Shown: positions 25,770 to 33,167 of the stretch, piece after piece | Layout of the letters: each line of letters starts with the position of its first letter | Position numbering within the stretch: the first letter of the stretch is position 1 | From: a virus | Virus record (IMG/VR): IMGVR_UViG_3300027782_000027 | Span: 176,760 to 240,759 of that record | Strand: one strand, 5' to 3' | Length of the DNA stretch: 64,000 bases | Notes under the pieces: generated by a model | The model's database searches: none | What the model was told of the DNA's origin: nothing | Seen by the model: only the letters and a program-made list of their open reading frames with translations | Position numbers and translations under genes: made by a program

Positions 25770-26707
25770 AAAATTGGTTTAGTAGAAATTTAACAAACAT
25801 AATTTCTTTAGCCTTTGTTATTCCAATATTACTCGTAGCGTTTGTGTCAATATCACACGTTACGAGTTTTTATGGTTTATCCAATCCTTTTACTTGGGCT
25901 ATATACCTTTCAGTGGGTATTGAAATTGCTGCATTATCTGCCTTAGCAGCTGTGTCAGTTAACATGGGTCGTTTTGTTTACTTCCCATTTATCATCGTAA
26001 CATTCATTCAGATGTTGGGTAATATTTTCTTTTCGTTTACATATATCGATGAGACATCACAAACATTCCAAGATTGGATTGCAATGGTTGGTGGGTTGTT
26101 TGAAAACATGGGGATTGAAATGACTGATTTAAACAGTCATAAGACAGTTTTAGCTTTCTTAACTGGAGGGTTACTTCCAGTCATATCTCTAACATTTGCT
26201 CACATGTTGGTAAAGTTTACCGAAAAGAATAAAGAAGTGGTTGAAGATGATAAAACAGATTTAACTGAAGGTGACATTCAAAAAATAATTGAATTACAGG
26301 TTAAAGAAAAGGAAAAAGAAAAGTGGACACCTTCTAATGAAGATTTAGAAAAATTAGAGGAAATATTAAAAAATAACTATCCTGTAGAACAAAAACCTAA
26401 AAGTAAACCATATCAACCATCTGAAGAAGATTTACGTAAGATTGAAGAAGTTTTAAATGGTTATACTGAAATTGTTAAAGAAAATATTGATGAAAACGAT
26501 GAGGTGATAACTGAGGACGTTGTTGAGGAACCTGTGGAAGAAGTTAAACCGATTACGGAAGAAAATCAGTATGACAATACTGTATATATGGGATTACTTA
26601 ATAAAGAAGAAGATATACAACCTGAAGAGGTTGAAAAAAAAAATGATACACTTACCGAAACGGGTGAAGATTACAAGGTTTTAAACTACAAAAAAAGAGA
26701 TGCTTGA
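25766..26707 (+). CDS. Four-helix membrane protein with long acidic tail (313 aa)
   Basis: Four hydrophobic segments lie in residues 1-150 (about 10-30, 45-65, 70-95 and 128-150). The remaining 160 residues are a soluble, Glu/Lys-rich, probably helical tail with two related units (WTPSNEDLEKLEEILKNN and YQPSEEDLRKIEEVLNGY). No family recognised. The membrane part with a charged cytoplasmic arm could be a holin-associated or membrane-remodelling protein; its place before an amidase-fold gene, with an 8-base overlap, supports a lysis connection only weakly. Confidence 0.6.
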   Translation: MKNWFSRNLTNIISLAFVIPILLVAFVSISHVTSFYGLSNPFTWAIYLSVGIEIAALSALAAVSVNMGRFVYFPFIIVTFIQMLGNIFFSFTYIDETSQTFQDWIAMVGGLFENMGIEMTDLNSHKTVLAFLTGGLLPVISLTFAHMLVKFTEKNKEVVEDDKTDLTEGDIQKIIELQVKEKEKEKWTPSNEDLEKLEEILKNNYPVEQKPKSKPYQPSEEDLRKIEEVLNGYTEIVKENIDENDEVITEDVVEEPVEEVKPITEENQYDNTVYMGLLNKEEDIQPEEVEKKNDTLTETGEDYKVLNYKKRDA

Positions 26708-27302
26708 AATTAAAAAATATGGTAAGTTTTCTAATTTTGAAAAAAATAAAAAGAAAAAACAAATAATTCTTTGTAACAGTTTTAGACCACAAGGAGAATA
26801 TCTAAACTCTTTGAAATACCGTTTTAACGGTAACTACAAGAAAATTCCTAATTATTTAATAACCAAATCAGGGGTTGTGTTAAATTTTATATCAGACGAT
26901 TCTTATGGTGATTTTTTTTCAGAAAGTGAAGTAAATAAACATTCAATCGTGATTTGTTTAGAAAATTTAGGGTGGTTACAAAAAACACCGTTAGGTTTAT
27001 CTCATTCTAATTGGATTGGTGATATTTATAGTAAAGATATTTTTGAAAAAAAATGGAGAAGTAAAATTTTTTGGGAACCATATACTAAAGAACAAATAAA
27101 TTCACTGATAGAACTTTCAAAAAAACTCTTAAAGAAATTTTCAATAGACAACAAATTTATTGGACACAATACGAGAGTAGACGGTGTTAAATTATTTAAT
27201 GGAATTGTCTGTAGAAGTAATTTTAGTGATAAATTTTTGGATTTAAACCCATCATTTGAATATGAATATTTTAAAAAAGAGATAGAAAATTATGAGAGAT
27301 AA
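26700..27302 (+). CDS. N-acetylmuramoyl-L-alanine amidase-fold protein, atypical zinc site
   Basis: A 200-residue protein with the amidase_2 outline: strand 1 (QIILCNSFR), then IPNYLITKSGVVLNFI, VICLENLGWL, and GHNTRVDGVKLFNG with a late SNFSDKFLDLNPSFEY. The family usually has a zinc His in strand 1 (HHT); here the position reads CNSFR. The later His in IGHNT is kept. It therefore is either a divergent endolysin with a different ligand set or a non-catalytic cell-wall binder. Spanin-like genes 600 bases downstream support a lysis role. The start overlaps the preceding membrane gene by 8 bases. Confidence 0.65.
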   Translation: MLEIKKYGKFSNFEKNKKKKQIILCNSFRPQGEYLNSLKYRFNGNYKKIPNYLITKSGVVLNFISDDSYGDFFSESEVNKHSIVICLENLGWLQKTPLGLSHSNWIGDIYSKDIFEKKWRSKIFWEPYTKEQINSLIELSKKLLKKFSIDNKFIGHNTRVDGVKLFNGIVCRSNFSDKFLDLNPSFEYEYFKKEIENYER

Positions 27303-27891
27303 CCAAGACATAAAAGACCAACTTAAAAAAGTTAGACAAATTCTTGAATCAAAAAATCAAATAGTTCAAGGACACATAAAGGAAATTAAGAAGTCGTATT
27401 TGATAACTGAAGAGGAAATTGAGGACAATAATATATCTACAAGATATAATGTCCCTAAATCTGTTGAGGACGATATTCAGGGGGATACGGACGAACCAAA
27501 TAAAGCTGAACAGGCATATAGAATATCTGGTGGTATATTAGTTATTCATGCTGAAACCATGAAAGATACCGAACTAACTACTGATGATAAAATGGCTTTT
27601 CAGGAGACTATGGATGAGTTTGTTAGTGAAGTTTCTGATTTAGTTAATTTCAATCAATTAAATGTTTATAAAGATAATGTTGATTGGAGTGGTAAAATTG
27701 TCGATTTTGATATTGATTTTTATTTTACTATCGGAGAAAATAATGGTTTATATATAACTTGTGATATGGTTAAAGTTGATGAAAATTTCACAGCGTCAAT
27801 GGATAAATTACAAACATTTTACGAAAAGTTCAAATCTAAATGGGCTAAAGTAATTGCTAGTAGAAAAAAAACAAAACCAATGGGAGTATGA
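27292..27891 (+). CDS. Hypothetical phage protein (199 aa)
   Basis: Not recognised. The first 80 residues are charged and helical, followed by an α/β domain (YRISGGILVIHAETM, MAFQETMDEFVSEVSDLVNF, IVDFDIDFYFTIGENNGLYI). It ends with basic residues (SRKKTKPMGV). No membrane segment or signal peptide. It overlaps the amidase-fold gene by 11 bases and the next gene by 4, so it belongs to the same operon. A virion assembly or lysis-accessory protein is possible. Confidence 0.55.
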   Translation: MRDNQDIKDQLKKVRQILESKNQIVQGHIKEIKKSYLITEEEIEDNNISTRYNVPKSVEDDIQGDTDEPNKAEQAYRISGGILVIHAETMKDTELTTDDKMAFQETMDEFVSEVSDLVNFNQLNVYKDNVDWSGKIVDFDIDFYFTIGENNGLYITCDMVKVDENFTASMDKLQTFYEKFKSKWAKVIASRKKTKPMGV

Positions 27892-28226
27892 GTCAAAAAG
27901 TAATTATAATATTAGTTAGTATTTTAATTTTATTAGTTGGTTATAATACTATTATAACCACAAAGATTAAAACCGATGTTAAAAAATATCAAACATCAAT
28001 TGACAGTATACAAACAAAAATTGATTCTGTTAGTTTAATAAACAAAGAATTGGATTTAAAACTTGATTCATTAGATACGAATATCAATCATATTACCAAA
28101 GAAATCGATTTGGTTGATAATAACATAAATGTAATAAAAAAGAAAACAAATGAAAAAATTGTTGTTGTTGACCATTATGACAATGCTGAGCTTAATGGGT
28201 TTTTCTCAGGTAGGTACGGTAACTAA
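27888..28226 (+). CDS. Inner-membrane spanin-like protein (112 aa)
   Basis: An N-terminal membrane segment (VIIILVSILILLVGYNTII, residues about 5-24) is followed by 75 residues of heptad coiled coil (SIDSIQTKIDSVSLINKELD and on), the topology of an i-spanin (Rz). The next gene starts 77 bases before this one ends, in another frame, and encodes an exported protein, as in overlapping Rz/Rz1 pairs. Spanins disrupt the outer membrane at lysis. Sequence similarity to known spanins cannot be judged by eye, so the call rests on topology and overlap. Confidence 0.6.
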   Translation: MSQKVIIILVSILILLVGYNTIITTKIKTDVKKYQTSIDSIQTKIDSVSLINKELDLKLDSLDTNINHITKEIDLVDNNINVIKKKTNEKIVVVDHYDNAELNGFFSGRYGN

Positions 28227-28572
28227 AGATACAACTAAGGTTGTTATAAGTTCAGAAATTGCAAGACAAATTGCTAAAGATTTAATTAGATTAGATGGTT
28301 GTATTCAAGAAAATACCGAATTGTATACTAAGATATCAAAGATAGAAGATAGAGAAAAACAAAAAGACCAAAAGATTGAAATTTTACAAGAAAAAGATAA
28401 AAACAATCAAGTTATAATTGGTGAAAAAGATAAACAAATTGGTTTGTATGTTAATATGACTAACGATTTGAAAGATGAAATTAAAACCAATAATGATAAA
28501 ACTAAATGGTGGAAAGTCGGAACCTATACCGGTGGAGGATTAACACTTCTATTATTAATACTCGCATTTTAA
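28150..28572 (+). CDS. Exported coiled-coil protein, possible spanin partner (140 aa)
   Basis: A signal peptide (MKKLLLLTIMTMLSLMGFSQ) is followed by a coiled coil (KISKIEDREKQKDQKIEILQ and on) and a C-terminal membrane segment (GGGLTLLLLILAF). It starts 77 bases inside the upstream spanin-like gene. There is no lipobox, so it is not a classical Rz1 lipoprotein; the C-terminal hydrophobic end may anchor it in a membrane. A role in bridging envelope layers at lysis is inferred from topology and nesting. The ending of the signal in FSQ is typical for Bacteroidetes. Confidence 0.6.
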   Translation: MKKLLLLTIMTMLSLMGFSQVGTVTKDTTKVVISSEIARQIAKDLIRLDGCIQENTELYTKISKIEDREKQKDQKIEILQEKDKNNQVIIGEKDKQIGLYVNMTNDLKDEIKTNNDKTKWWKVGTYTGGGLTLLLLILAF

Positions 28573-28573
28573 A

Positions 28574-28816
28574 ATGGCTTTTAATCAATCTGAAAAAAAC
28601 GAAATAGAAAAAATTGTCAAAAAAGAAATTAAATCTTTTTTAGATTCAAATACTATTAAACAATTTGAAGAAAAAATGATAGAATTATTATTAAAGGATA
28701 TTAAAAAGGGTAAATCTGAGAAAGAGATAAAAAATATAATTTCTAAGTCAATGATGGATTTCTACGAATATTTATGGTTTAATAAATCAACTTGGATGGA
28801 TAAAATTAAAAGGTAA
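28574..28816 (+). CDS. Small helical protein (80 aa)
   Basis: Not recognised. An all-helical, Lys/Glu-rich protein of 80 residues (SEKNEIEKIVKKEIKSFLDS, KGKSEKEIKNIISKSMMDFY) ending LWFNKSTWMDKIKR. There is no signal or membrane segment. It follows the spanin-like pair by one base and precedes the next gene by one base, so it is in the same transcript. Size and composition suit a small assembly or regulatory factor. Confidence 0.55.
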   Translation: MAFNQSEKNEIEKIVKKEIKSFLDSNTIKQFEEKMIELLLKDIKKGKSEKEIKNIISKSMMDFYEYLWFNKSTWMDKIKR

Positions 28817-28817
28817 T

Positions 28818-29366
28818 ATGGACATAAAAGATACGTTATTAAAATCTCTACAGAGTAAAATGCCAAGAGATACCGACTCTTTAAAAGATATGAATAGTTT
28901 TGCAACCAAGTTAAAAACTGAAAGTGAGGAGTTTGATGAGGCGACTGGTTCAGGTAGTACTGGTGGATATGTTGGTCCTTTATCTGAAGAAGAATATTGT
29001 GATGTTTGTGATAAAACTAAATCTGAATGTAGTTGTGATGAAATTAAAAAAGTTGAAGCAACTGAAGCAACAGGTTCTAGTTCGTCTGGTTCATATGAAG
29101 GTCCATCATTTTTAGCTAAATCACAAAAGAAAAAAGATTGGAGAGGAGCAGCAAAACCATTATATAAAGGTGGAAAGTTTGTGAAAATTAAAAAGAAATG
29201 TCAAAAGTTTCCATATTGTAATCAAGGGGATATTAACGCTCTTAAATTGACTGAACTTGATGTCTTTGAAAGTATTGTTAAAAAATTGGCATTGGAATAT
29301 AAAATAGACGAAAATCTAATTAAAAAATTAATCAAAGAAGATATTCTGAAAAACATGAATATCTGA
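28818..29366 (+). CDS. Putative virion-associated protein with EATGS repeats and Cys motifs (182 aa)
   Basis: Two similar segments, EATGSGSTGGYVGPL and EATGSSSSGSYEGPSFL, flank a Cys cluster (CDVCDKTKSECSCDE) that could bind zinc. A basic middle part follows (KKDWRGAAKPLYKGGKFVKI, then CQKFPYCNQGD). The C-terminus is helical. No named family. It sits directly before the acidic 29388 gene, with which it may be functionally linked. Whether it is a virion or regulatory protein cannot be decided from sequence. Confidence 0.55.
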   Translation: MDIKDTLLKSLQSKMPRDTDSLKDMNSFATKLKTESEEFDEATGSGSTGGYVGPLSEEEYCDVCDKTKSECSCDEIKKVEATEATGSSSSGSYEGPSFLAKSQKKKDWRGAAKPLYKGGKFVKIKKKCQKFPYCNQGDINALKLTELDVFESIVKKLALEYKIDENLIKKLIKEDILKNMNI

Positions 29367-29375
29367 ATATTTATA
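29367..29375 (+). promoter_or_regulatory. Candidate late-type motif ATATTTATA
   Basis: ATATTTATA begins one base after the 28818 stop codon and lies 12 bases before the ATG at 29388. Identical 9-mers occur before 6363, 17663(-), 47314, 56116(-), 56370(-) and 60841. Confidence 0.3.
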
Positions 29376-29387
29376 TAGTAAAATACA

Positions 29388-30833
29388 ATGTTTGAATTTG
29401 ATAAAATAATTAAGGGTATCATTAGTGAAAGTTTATCTGAAAGAGCTGATGAACTTGCTGGACAGATTTTTAACAAAATTGAATCAAACGAAGACGTTGA
29501 TAAGTACGATTTAGAAGTAGGTACTGATTATGGTTTTGATGACGATGATGAGGATTACACGTTTATAAGAAGAGGTAAAATATCACCAGACGGACCATTC
29601 CATTTTAAAAGAAATAAACGAGGTGACGATGTTGCCTTTGGAGAAAAAAAAATAGCAAACATGAAAAAAAGAATTAAAGATGCAAGAAGTGAAACAACTG
29701 AAAGACTACATGGTGGTCAAAAAAAATTAGATGTTGCAGAACCTAAAGGTAAACTGACTAAAGCGGATTTTTTAAAATTACAAAAAATGGAAGAAGAAGT
29801 AGAAGAAGGAAACGCTTTTACTGGAGCTTTATCGAAGGCGAAAAAAGAAGGTAAAAAATCTTTTAAAGTTGATGGTAAAGAATTTGAAGTGACTGAAGAT
29901 TTAGGTGGTATGAGATTAGGTATGGGACACGATGACTTTGAAGATATGAATTTATCTGATGATGAAAACCCAAGAGTCCAATATTTGAAGAAAAAGTATA
30001 TGAGAAATTATCCTGAAGAGATTGACCAAGAAGTTGATTTTGTTTCAGGTGATGAAGAACCGGTTAATTATAGAATTAAGATGGGTGATGGTGATTTTCT
30101 TGATTTGGGTGAATCAGAATTGATTGATATGATTGAAGAACTTGTTACTGAAGAAAAGGTTAAGGATAATTTAAAGAAGACAGGTAAACCAGCTGGATTA
30201 GTTCAATATGATAGAGTTTCTAAAAAAGATAAAGAACAGAACTCAAAGGCTAATAAAGAATCATTTAAAAAGATGGCTGACTATGTTAAAGCAGGGTCTA
30301 AAGATACATTTAAATCTAATCCAGTAACGTTCCCAAAAGGTAATGGTGAACTTGCTAAAATGGATAAAAAGGCATATACAGCATCTGAGTATGTTGATGA
30401 GTATATAGATGCATTTGCGTATCCAGGACAAACTAACATAGTGTTTGATGAGATTAAACCTGATGATAAAAAAATTGAGATGTATCTTAAAGGTAATAGA
30501 CTAACAGGTAATGCTCAGGTTGATGACGAAGGTAATCCATTAGGTAATGTTGTTCCAAGTAAGTTAGGTGAGAAGATGTATAAGAACTACGAGGATAATT
30601 TATATGGTGCGGAACAATCAGAAGCTTCTTATAAGAGACAATCACAACCTGTTGATGTTGCCGGTGAAGTAACTCAAAAGGGTAAATTAAAAAGTAAAAA
30701 AAGTTCATCGGCGGCTAAGGCTCAAAAAGTTTTAGATAATGTTAGTGAATCAATATTTAATGAAAAAAGTTCACTTCTTAATGAAGAGATGGAAAACATG
30801 AAAAAGTTAATTGGTTATCAGTATAAAAAATAA
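29388..30833 (+). CDS. Acidic putative internal virion protein with capsid-targeting-like N-terminus (481 aa)
   Basis: Not assigned to a family. The N-terminus MFEFDKIIKGIISE (Glu14 after I-S) looks like a T4-type capsid-targeting peptide that the prohead protease cuts after hydrophobic-x-Glu. The rest is very acidic and charged, with few strands, and ends in a helix (NEEMENMKKLIGYQ). Lys-rich segments (KKIANMKKRIKDARSETTER) alternate with Asp/Glu-rich ones. Packaging inside the head is an inference shared with six other proteins in this window. The terminator at 30863 lies 30 bases after the stop. Confidence 0.6.
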   Translation: MFEFDKIIKGIISESLSERADELAGQIFNKIESNEDVDKYDLEVGTDYGFDDDDEDYTFIRRGKISPDGPFHFKRNKRGDDVAFGEKKIANMKKRIKDARSETTERLHGGQKKLDVAEPKGKLTKADFLKLQKMEEEVEEGNAFTGALSKAKKEGKKSFKVDGKEFEVTEDLGGMRLGMGHDDFEDMNLSDDENPRVQYLKKKYMRNYPEEIDQEVDFVSGDEEPVNYRIKMGDGDFLDLGESELIDMIEELVTEEKVKDNLKKTGKPAGLVQYDRVSKKDKEQNSKANKESFKKMADYVKAGSKDTFKSNPVTFPKGNGELAKMDKKAYTASEYVDEYIDAFAYPGQTNIVFDEIKPDDKKIEMYLKGNRLTGNAQVDDEGNPLGNVVPSKLGEKMYKNYEDNLYGAEQSEASYKRQSQPVDVAGEVTQKGKLKSKKSSSAAKAQKVLDNVSESIFNEKSSLLNEEMENMKKLIGYQYKK

Positions 30834-30862
30834 TTAGTTACTTTAAAATATTTTAATCTATA

Positions 30863-30893
30863 ATTCTCCATATGACTATGGAGAATTTTTTTT
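30863..30893 (+). terminator. Terminator hairpin that contains the next start codon
   Basis: A 9-bp stem (ATTCTCCAT / ATGGAGAAT, 30863-30871 and 30878-30886) with loop ATGACT is followed by eight T. The ATG of the next gene (30872) is the loop itself and a second ATG (30878) is in the stem. It can end the 29388 transcript and at the same time hide or present the next start. Confidence 0.75.
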
Positions 30894-31351
30894 CATATAT
30901 ATCCAAACCTATAGACCCTGAAGAATTTGAATTTTGGGTTGAATCAAACAATATTTGTTTTTTAAAACTGGAGCTATACGAAACTTTTGTAAAATCATTG
31001 GTTAATTTAGTTTCCCAAACATACTTGGGAGAATCTGAATTTAATGAAACCAATATTAATGTTACTGAACAGGACATTAATAATCATTTTGATTGGTGTT
31101 GGGATAAGACCGTTGACAACTTTAAAAAAGAGAAAATTTTTTTTGAAAGTGATGGTGAACATAAAAAGTTTATCAGGGAGTTTATTTTTGAAACCTTTTA
31201 TCTACAAAAAAATAAAGATGTAAAATCATCGTTGGATAAGTTCTTTAATGAAATATTTGATATTGAAACTTCAATGACGAAATCTGATTTGGATTTATTA
31301 ACCACAATTTATAAATTGATGGAAAAAAATGTAAAAGTAAATTTACAATAA
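30872..31351 (+). CDS. Hypothetical protein (159 aa)
   Basis: Not recognised. A 159-residue soluble, mostly helical and acidic protein (KPIDPEEFEFWVESNNICFL, INNHFDWCWDKTVDNFKKEK). No signal peptide or membrane segment. Its two possible start codons (30872 and 30878) lie in the loop and stem of a terminator-like hairpin, so expression may depend on read-through or on a transcript starting inside that structure. It ends 53 bases before the histone H1-like gene, which has its own promoter. Confidence 0.55.
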   Translation: MTMENFFSYISKPIDPEEFEFWVESNNICFLKLELYETFVKSLVNLVSQTYLGESEFNETNINVTEQDINNHFDWCWDKTVDNFKKEKIFFESDGEHKKFIREFIFETFYLQKNKDVKSSLDKFFNEIFDIETSMTKSDLDLLTTIYKLMEKNVKVNLQ

Positions 31352-31368
31352 TAAATAAACCACTATTC

Positions 31369-31399
31369 TTGATAGTGTAATAAACAATTTTTATCTTTA
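31369..31399 (+). promoter_or_regulatory. Bacteroidetes-type promoter, near consensus
   Basis: TTG (31369-31371), 20-base spacer and TATCTTTA (31392-31399) match the Bacteroidetes consensus except the last base (A for G). The ATG of the histone H1-like gene follows after 5 bases. Confidence 0.55.
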
Positions 31400-31404
31400 A
31401 CAAA

Positions 31405-31581
31405 ATGGAAACAGTTGAAAAAATTAAAGAATTAACTGAACTACTTTCAGTAGATGCTACTAAGTTCTACCAAGGTAATAAGAGTGCTGGTACAAGAGCG
31501 AGAAAAACTGCTCAAGAATTAAAAGCTCTTCTTCAGACATTCAGAGGCGAAATTTTAGAAGGAAGAAAACAGAATGATTAA
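31405..31581 (+). CDS. Histone H1-like small DNA-binding protein (58 aa)
   Basis: A 58-residue protein not reported by length-limited gene finders. The pattern KFYQGNKSAGTRARKTAQEL followed by KALLQTFRGEILEGRK is that of the short histone H1-like (Hc1-type) proteins common in Bacteroidetes: an N-terminal helix, a basic GNKxAGTRxRK turn, and a second helix. Such proteins bind and compact DNA. A phage copy could organise its own genome or interfere with the host nucleoid. The start is fixed by a promoter ending 5 bases upstream; the stop overlaps the next gene by 8 bases. Codon use does not differ from neighbours. Confidence 0.8.
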   Translation: METVEKIKELTELLSVDATKFYQGNKSAGTRARKTAQELKALLQTFRGEILEGRKQND

Positions 31582-31762
31582 TCTAAATAATTTATTTTTA
31601 TTTATTTTTATTTTTAGTGTTTTAAATGTTTTTAAAATTTCAATCATTTTTACAAAATCGCTACTACAAACTCCACCCCAAAAGATGGAGTTGAGTAGTG
31701 GGATTAATTTATTATTCCATTTAACATTAACTTACATAATAACTTATATAATTGCAATCTGA
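31574..31762 (+). CDS. Two-segment membrane protein (62 aa)
   Basis: A 62-residue protein with two hydrophobic segments (LFLFIFIFSVLNVFKISIIF and LLFHLTLTYIITYIIAI) separated by a short polar loop with PPQK. It overlaps the histone H1-like gene by 8 bases and the next gene by one base. The hairpin topology fits a small holin-like or superinfection-exclusion protein, but nothing specific is recognised. Confidence 0.55.
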   Translation: MINLNNLFLFIFIFSVLNVFKISIIFTKSLLQTPPQKMELSSGINLLFHLTLTYIITYIIAI

Positions 31763-32199
31763 TGAGTTTATATACTGAAATCAAACCTTTATTTGATTAT
31801 CTTAATCAAATACGAAAACTTGAAAATTATATCGTTTTTGATATGATTTTTCCAAAGACATGGAAGATGCCTAAAAAATTCATTATTGAAGACAAATTTT
31901 TAAATAATGGTTCTGATGATGACTCACTTCTTTTGTCGTTTATTTCAGAGTACGATGAATCGGAAATAAATAAAACCCAACAAAATATTTTAGGTATTGT
32001 TAATTATAATTTAGAGAGAGAAGCTAAAGAAAAATTATTAGAAAGTAAGATAAGTGAATTAAAAAACATATTTGAAAAAGAAAGTTTAGATAACTTAAAA
32101 ATTCTAAAATTTCAATTAAATTCTGAAAAACCTGTAAAAAATGCCATCACAAAATCAAATACAGAAAGAGTTGGAAGCCCTGAAATCGTTGAGGACTAA
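31762..32199 (+). CDS. Hypothetical protein (145 aa)
   Basis: Not recognised. A 145-residue soluble protein with a helical C-terminal half (REAKEKLLESKISELKNIFE). The N-terminus (YTEIKPLFDYLNQIRKLENY IVF, residues 4 on) is α/β. It belongs to a run of tightly overlapping small genes (31405-32514) driven by the promoter at 31369. The next gene starts 59 bases before this one ends. Confidence 0.5.
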   Translation: MSLYTEIKPLFDYLNQIRKLENYIVFDMIFPKTWKMPKKFIIEDKFLNNGSDDDSLLLSFISEYDESEINKTQQNILGIVNYNLEREAKEKLLESKISELKNIFEKESLDNLKILKFQLNSEKPVKNAITKSNTERVGSPEIVED

Positions 32200-32332
32200 G
32201 AACGAACTTGATTTAAATAAAGAAAAAGAAAAGTTGGCTGAAATTTTTAAGGATATTAAAAAGAAAGATTTATTTCCTGAAAAGAAAAAATATACATTAT
32301 GGCAGAGAATAAAGAAAGTAATGAATTTTTAG
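32141..32332 (+). CDS. Small coiled-coil protein (63 aa)
   Basis: A 63-residue Lys/Glu-rich helical protein (QKELEALKSLRTKNELDLNK) with a basic C-terminus (TLWQRIKKVMNF). It overlaps the previous gene by 59 bases and the next by 34, all on the + strand. The overlap is unusually deep for two neighbours, so one of the three may be poorly translated. Function unknown. Confidence 0.45.
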   Translation: MPSQNQIQKELEALKSLRTKNELDLNKEKEKLAEIFKDIKKKDLFPEKKKYTLWQRIKKVMNF

Positions 32333-32514
32333 GTAAATTAGCAATGATTGCTGACGCCTCACAGTCTTTAATTGAGGGTAAAGTATCTGTGGTTATTGAA
32401 GTTTACCAACAGGAGTTTGACATTATTAAACAAAACTTTTCCCAAAATACCGCTGAAGATAGATTTAAGGTTGAAATCTCAGATGTTGATTTTATATTTA
32501 TTTTGGATAAGTAG
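32299..32514 (+). CDS. Small hypothetical protein (71 aa)
   Basis: Not recognised. A 71-residue α/β protein (GKLAMIADASQSLIEGKVSV followed by VIEVYQQEFDIIK) without Cys or membrane segments. It is the last gene of the histone H1-like operon and meets the convergent - strand gene with a 17-base overlap at their 3' ends. Confidence 0.5.
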   Translation: MAENKESNEFLGKLAMIADASQSLIEGKVSVVIEVYQQEFDIIKQNFSQNTAEDRFKVEISDVDFIFILDK

Positions 32515-33130
32515 TAAAGCTTGTATATAGTTGTTTTCGAGTAAAACCTTTTTCTTCTAAGATTTCATAAAGATATTTTCTGTGTATTGTTGAAATATCT
32601 TTTACTATAATTAAATTCTTTCTTGGGTTATTGTTAAAAAGAATATCTAAAAATCTGTCACAGTCCTCTTCATTTTTTAAACTAAATAATTTATAATCAT
32701 CATCATTTTGAACTATAAATTTATTTTTTAATTTTGATATCATTAATATTTTATCATGGTTTAAGTAAGTTTTTAAAAATTCTGAAAATGTGATTCTTTT
32801 ATTTTTTCCTATATCAAAAATAAGTTCTTCTAAATTATATCTTTCTATTTTGAGTAGATATTGATTTTCGGATATCTTGGGATTAATTACTTTATTTCTA
32901 CCAAACTCGTCAGTGTAATGGATAGTCTCCCCAATATAATCACTGGTGACAATCCCTATGTTAAACTTACAATCATGTCCACTTTCAAATTGTTTATTAA
33001 AAATTATATCACTTGACTTTTTTAATAAATCTTTGTAATAATTTTCAGCTAAAGTTTGTCTAACAAAAGATTTGAGTTTTTTCTTTTTTTTGTTATTCTT
33101 AAACAATATGATATGAAATTTTTGTTCCAT
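32498..33130 (-). CDS. Hypothetical protein (210 aa)
   Basis: Not recognised. The N-terminal 40 residues are very basic (FKNNKKKKKLKSFVRQTLAE), then an α/β region with IGETIHYTDEFGRNKVINPK and a C-terminal domain (NPRKNLIIVKDISTIHRKYL). The basic start and soluble fold could fit a nucleic-acid binding protein. It is divergent from DnaJ, whose TTG start is 37 bases away, and convergent with 32299-32514. No promoter of either class was identified in the short divergent gap. Confidence 0.5.
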   Translation of the reverse strand: MEQKFHIILFKNNKKKKKLKSFVRQTLAENYYKDLLKKSSDIIFNKQFESGHDCKFNIGIVTSDYIGETIHYTDEFGRNKVINPKISENQYLLKIERYNLEELIFDIGKNKRITFSEFLKTYLNHDKILMISKLKNKFIVQNDDDYKLFSLKNEEDCDRFLDILFNNNPRKNLIIVKDISTIHRKYLYEILEEKGFTRKQLYTSFTTYPK

Positions 33131-33167
33131 ATTAATAAATTAATAAAATTTTAAAAAATAAAAACAG

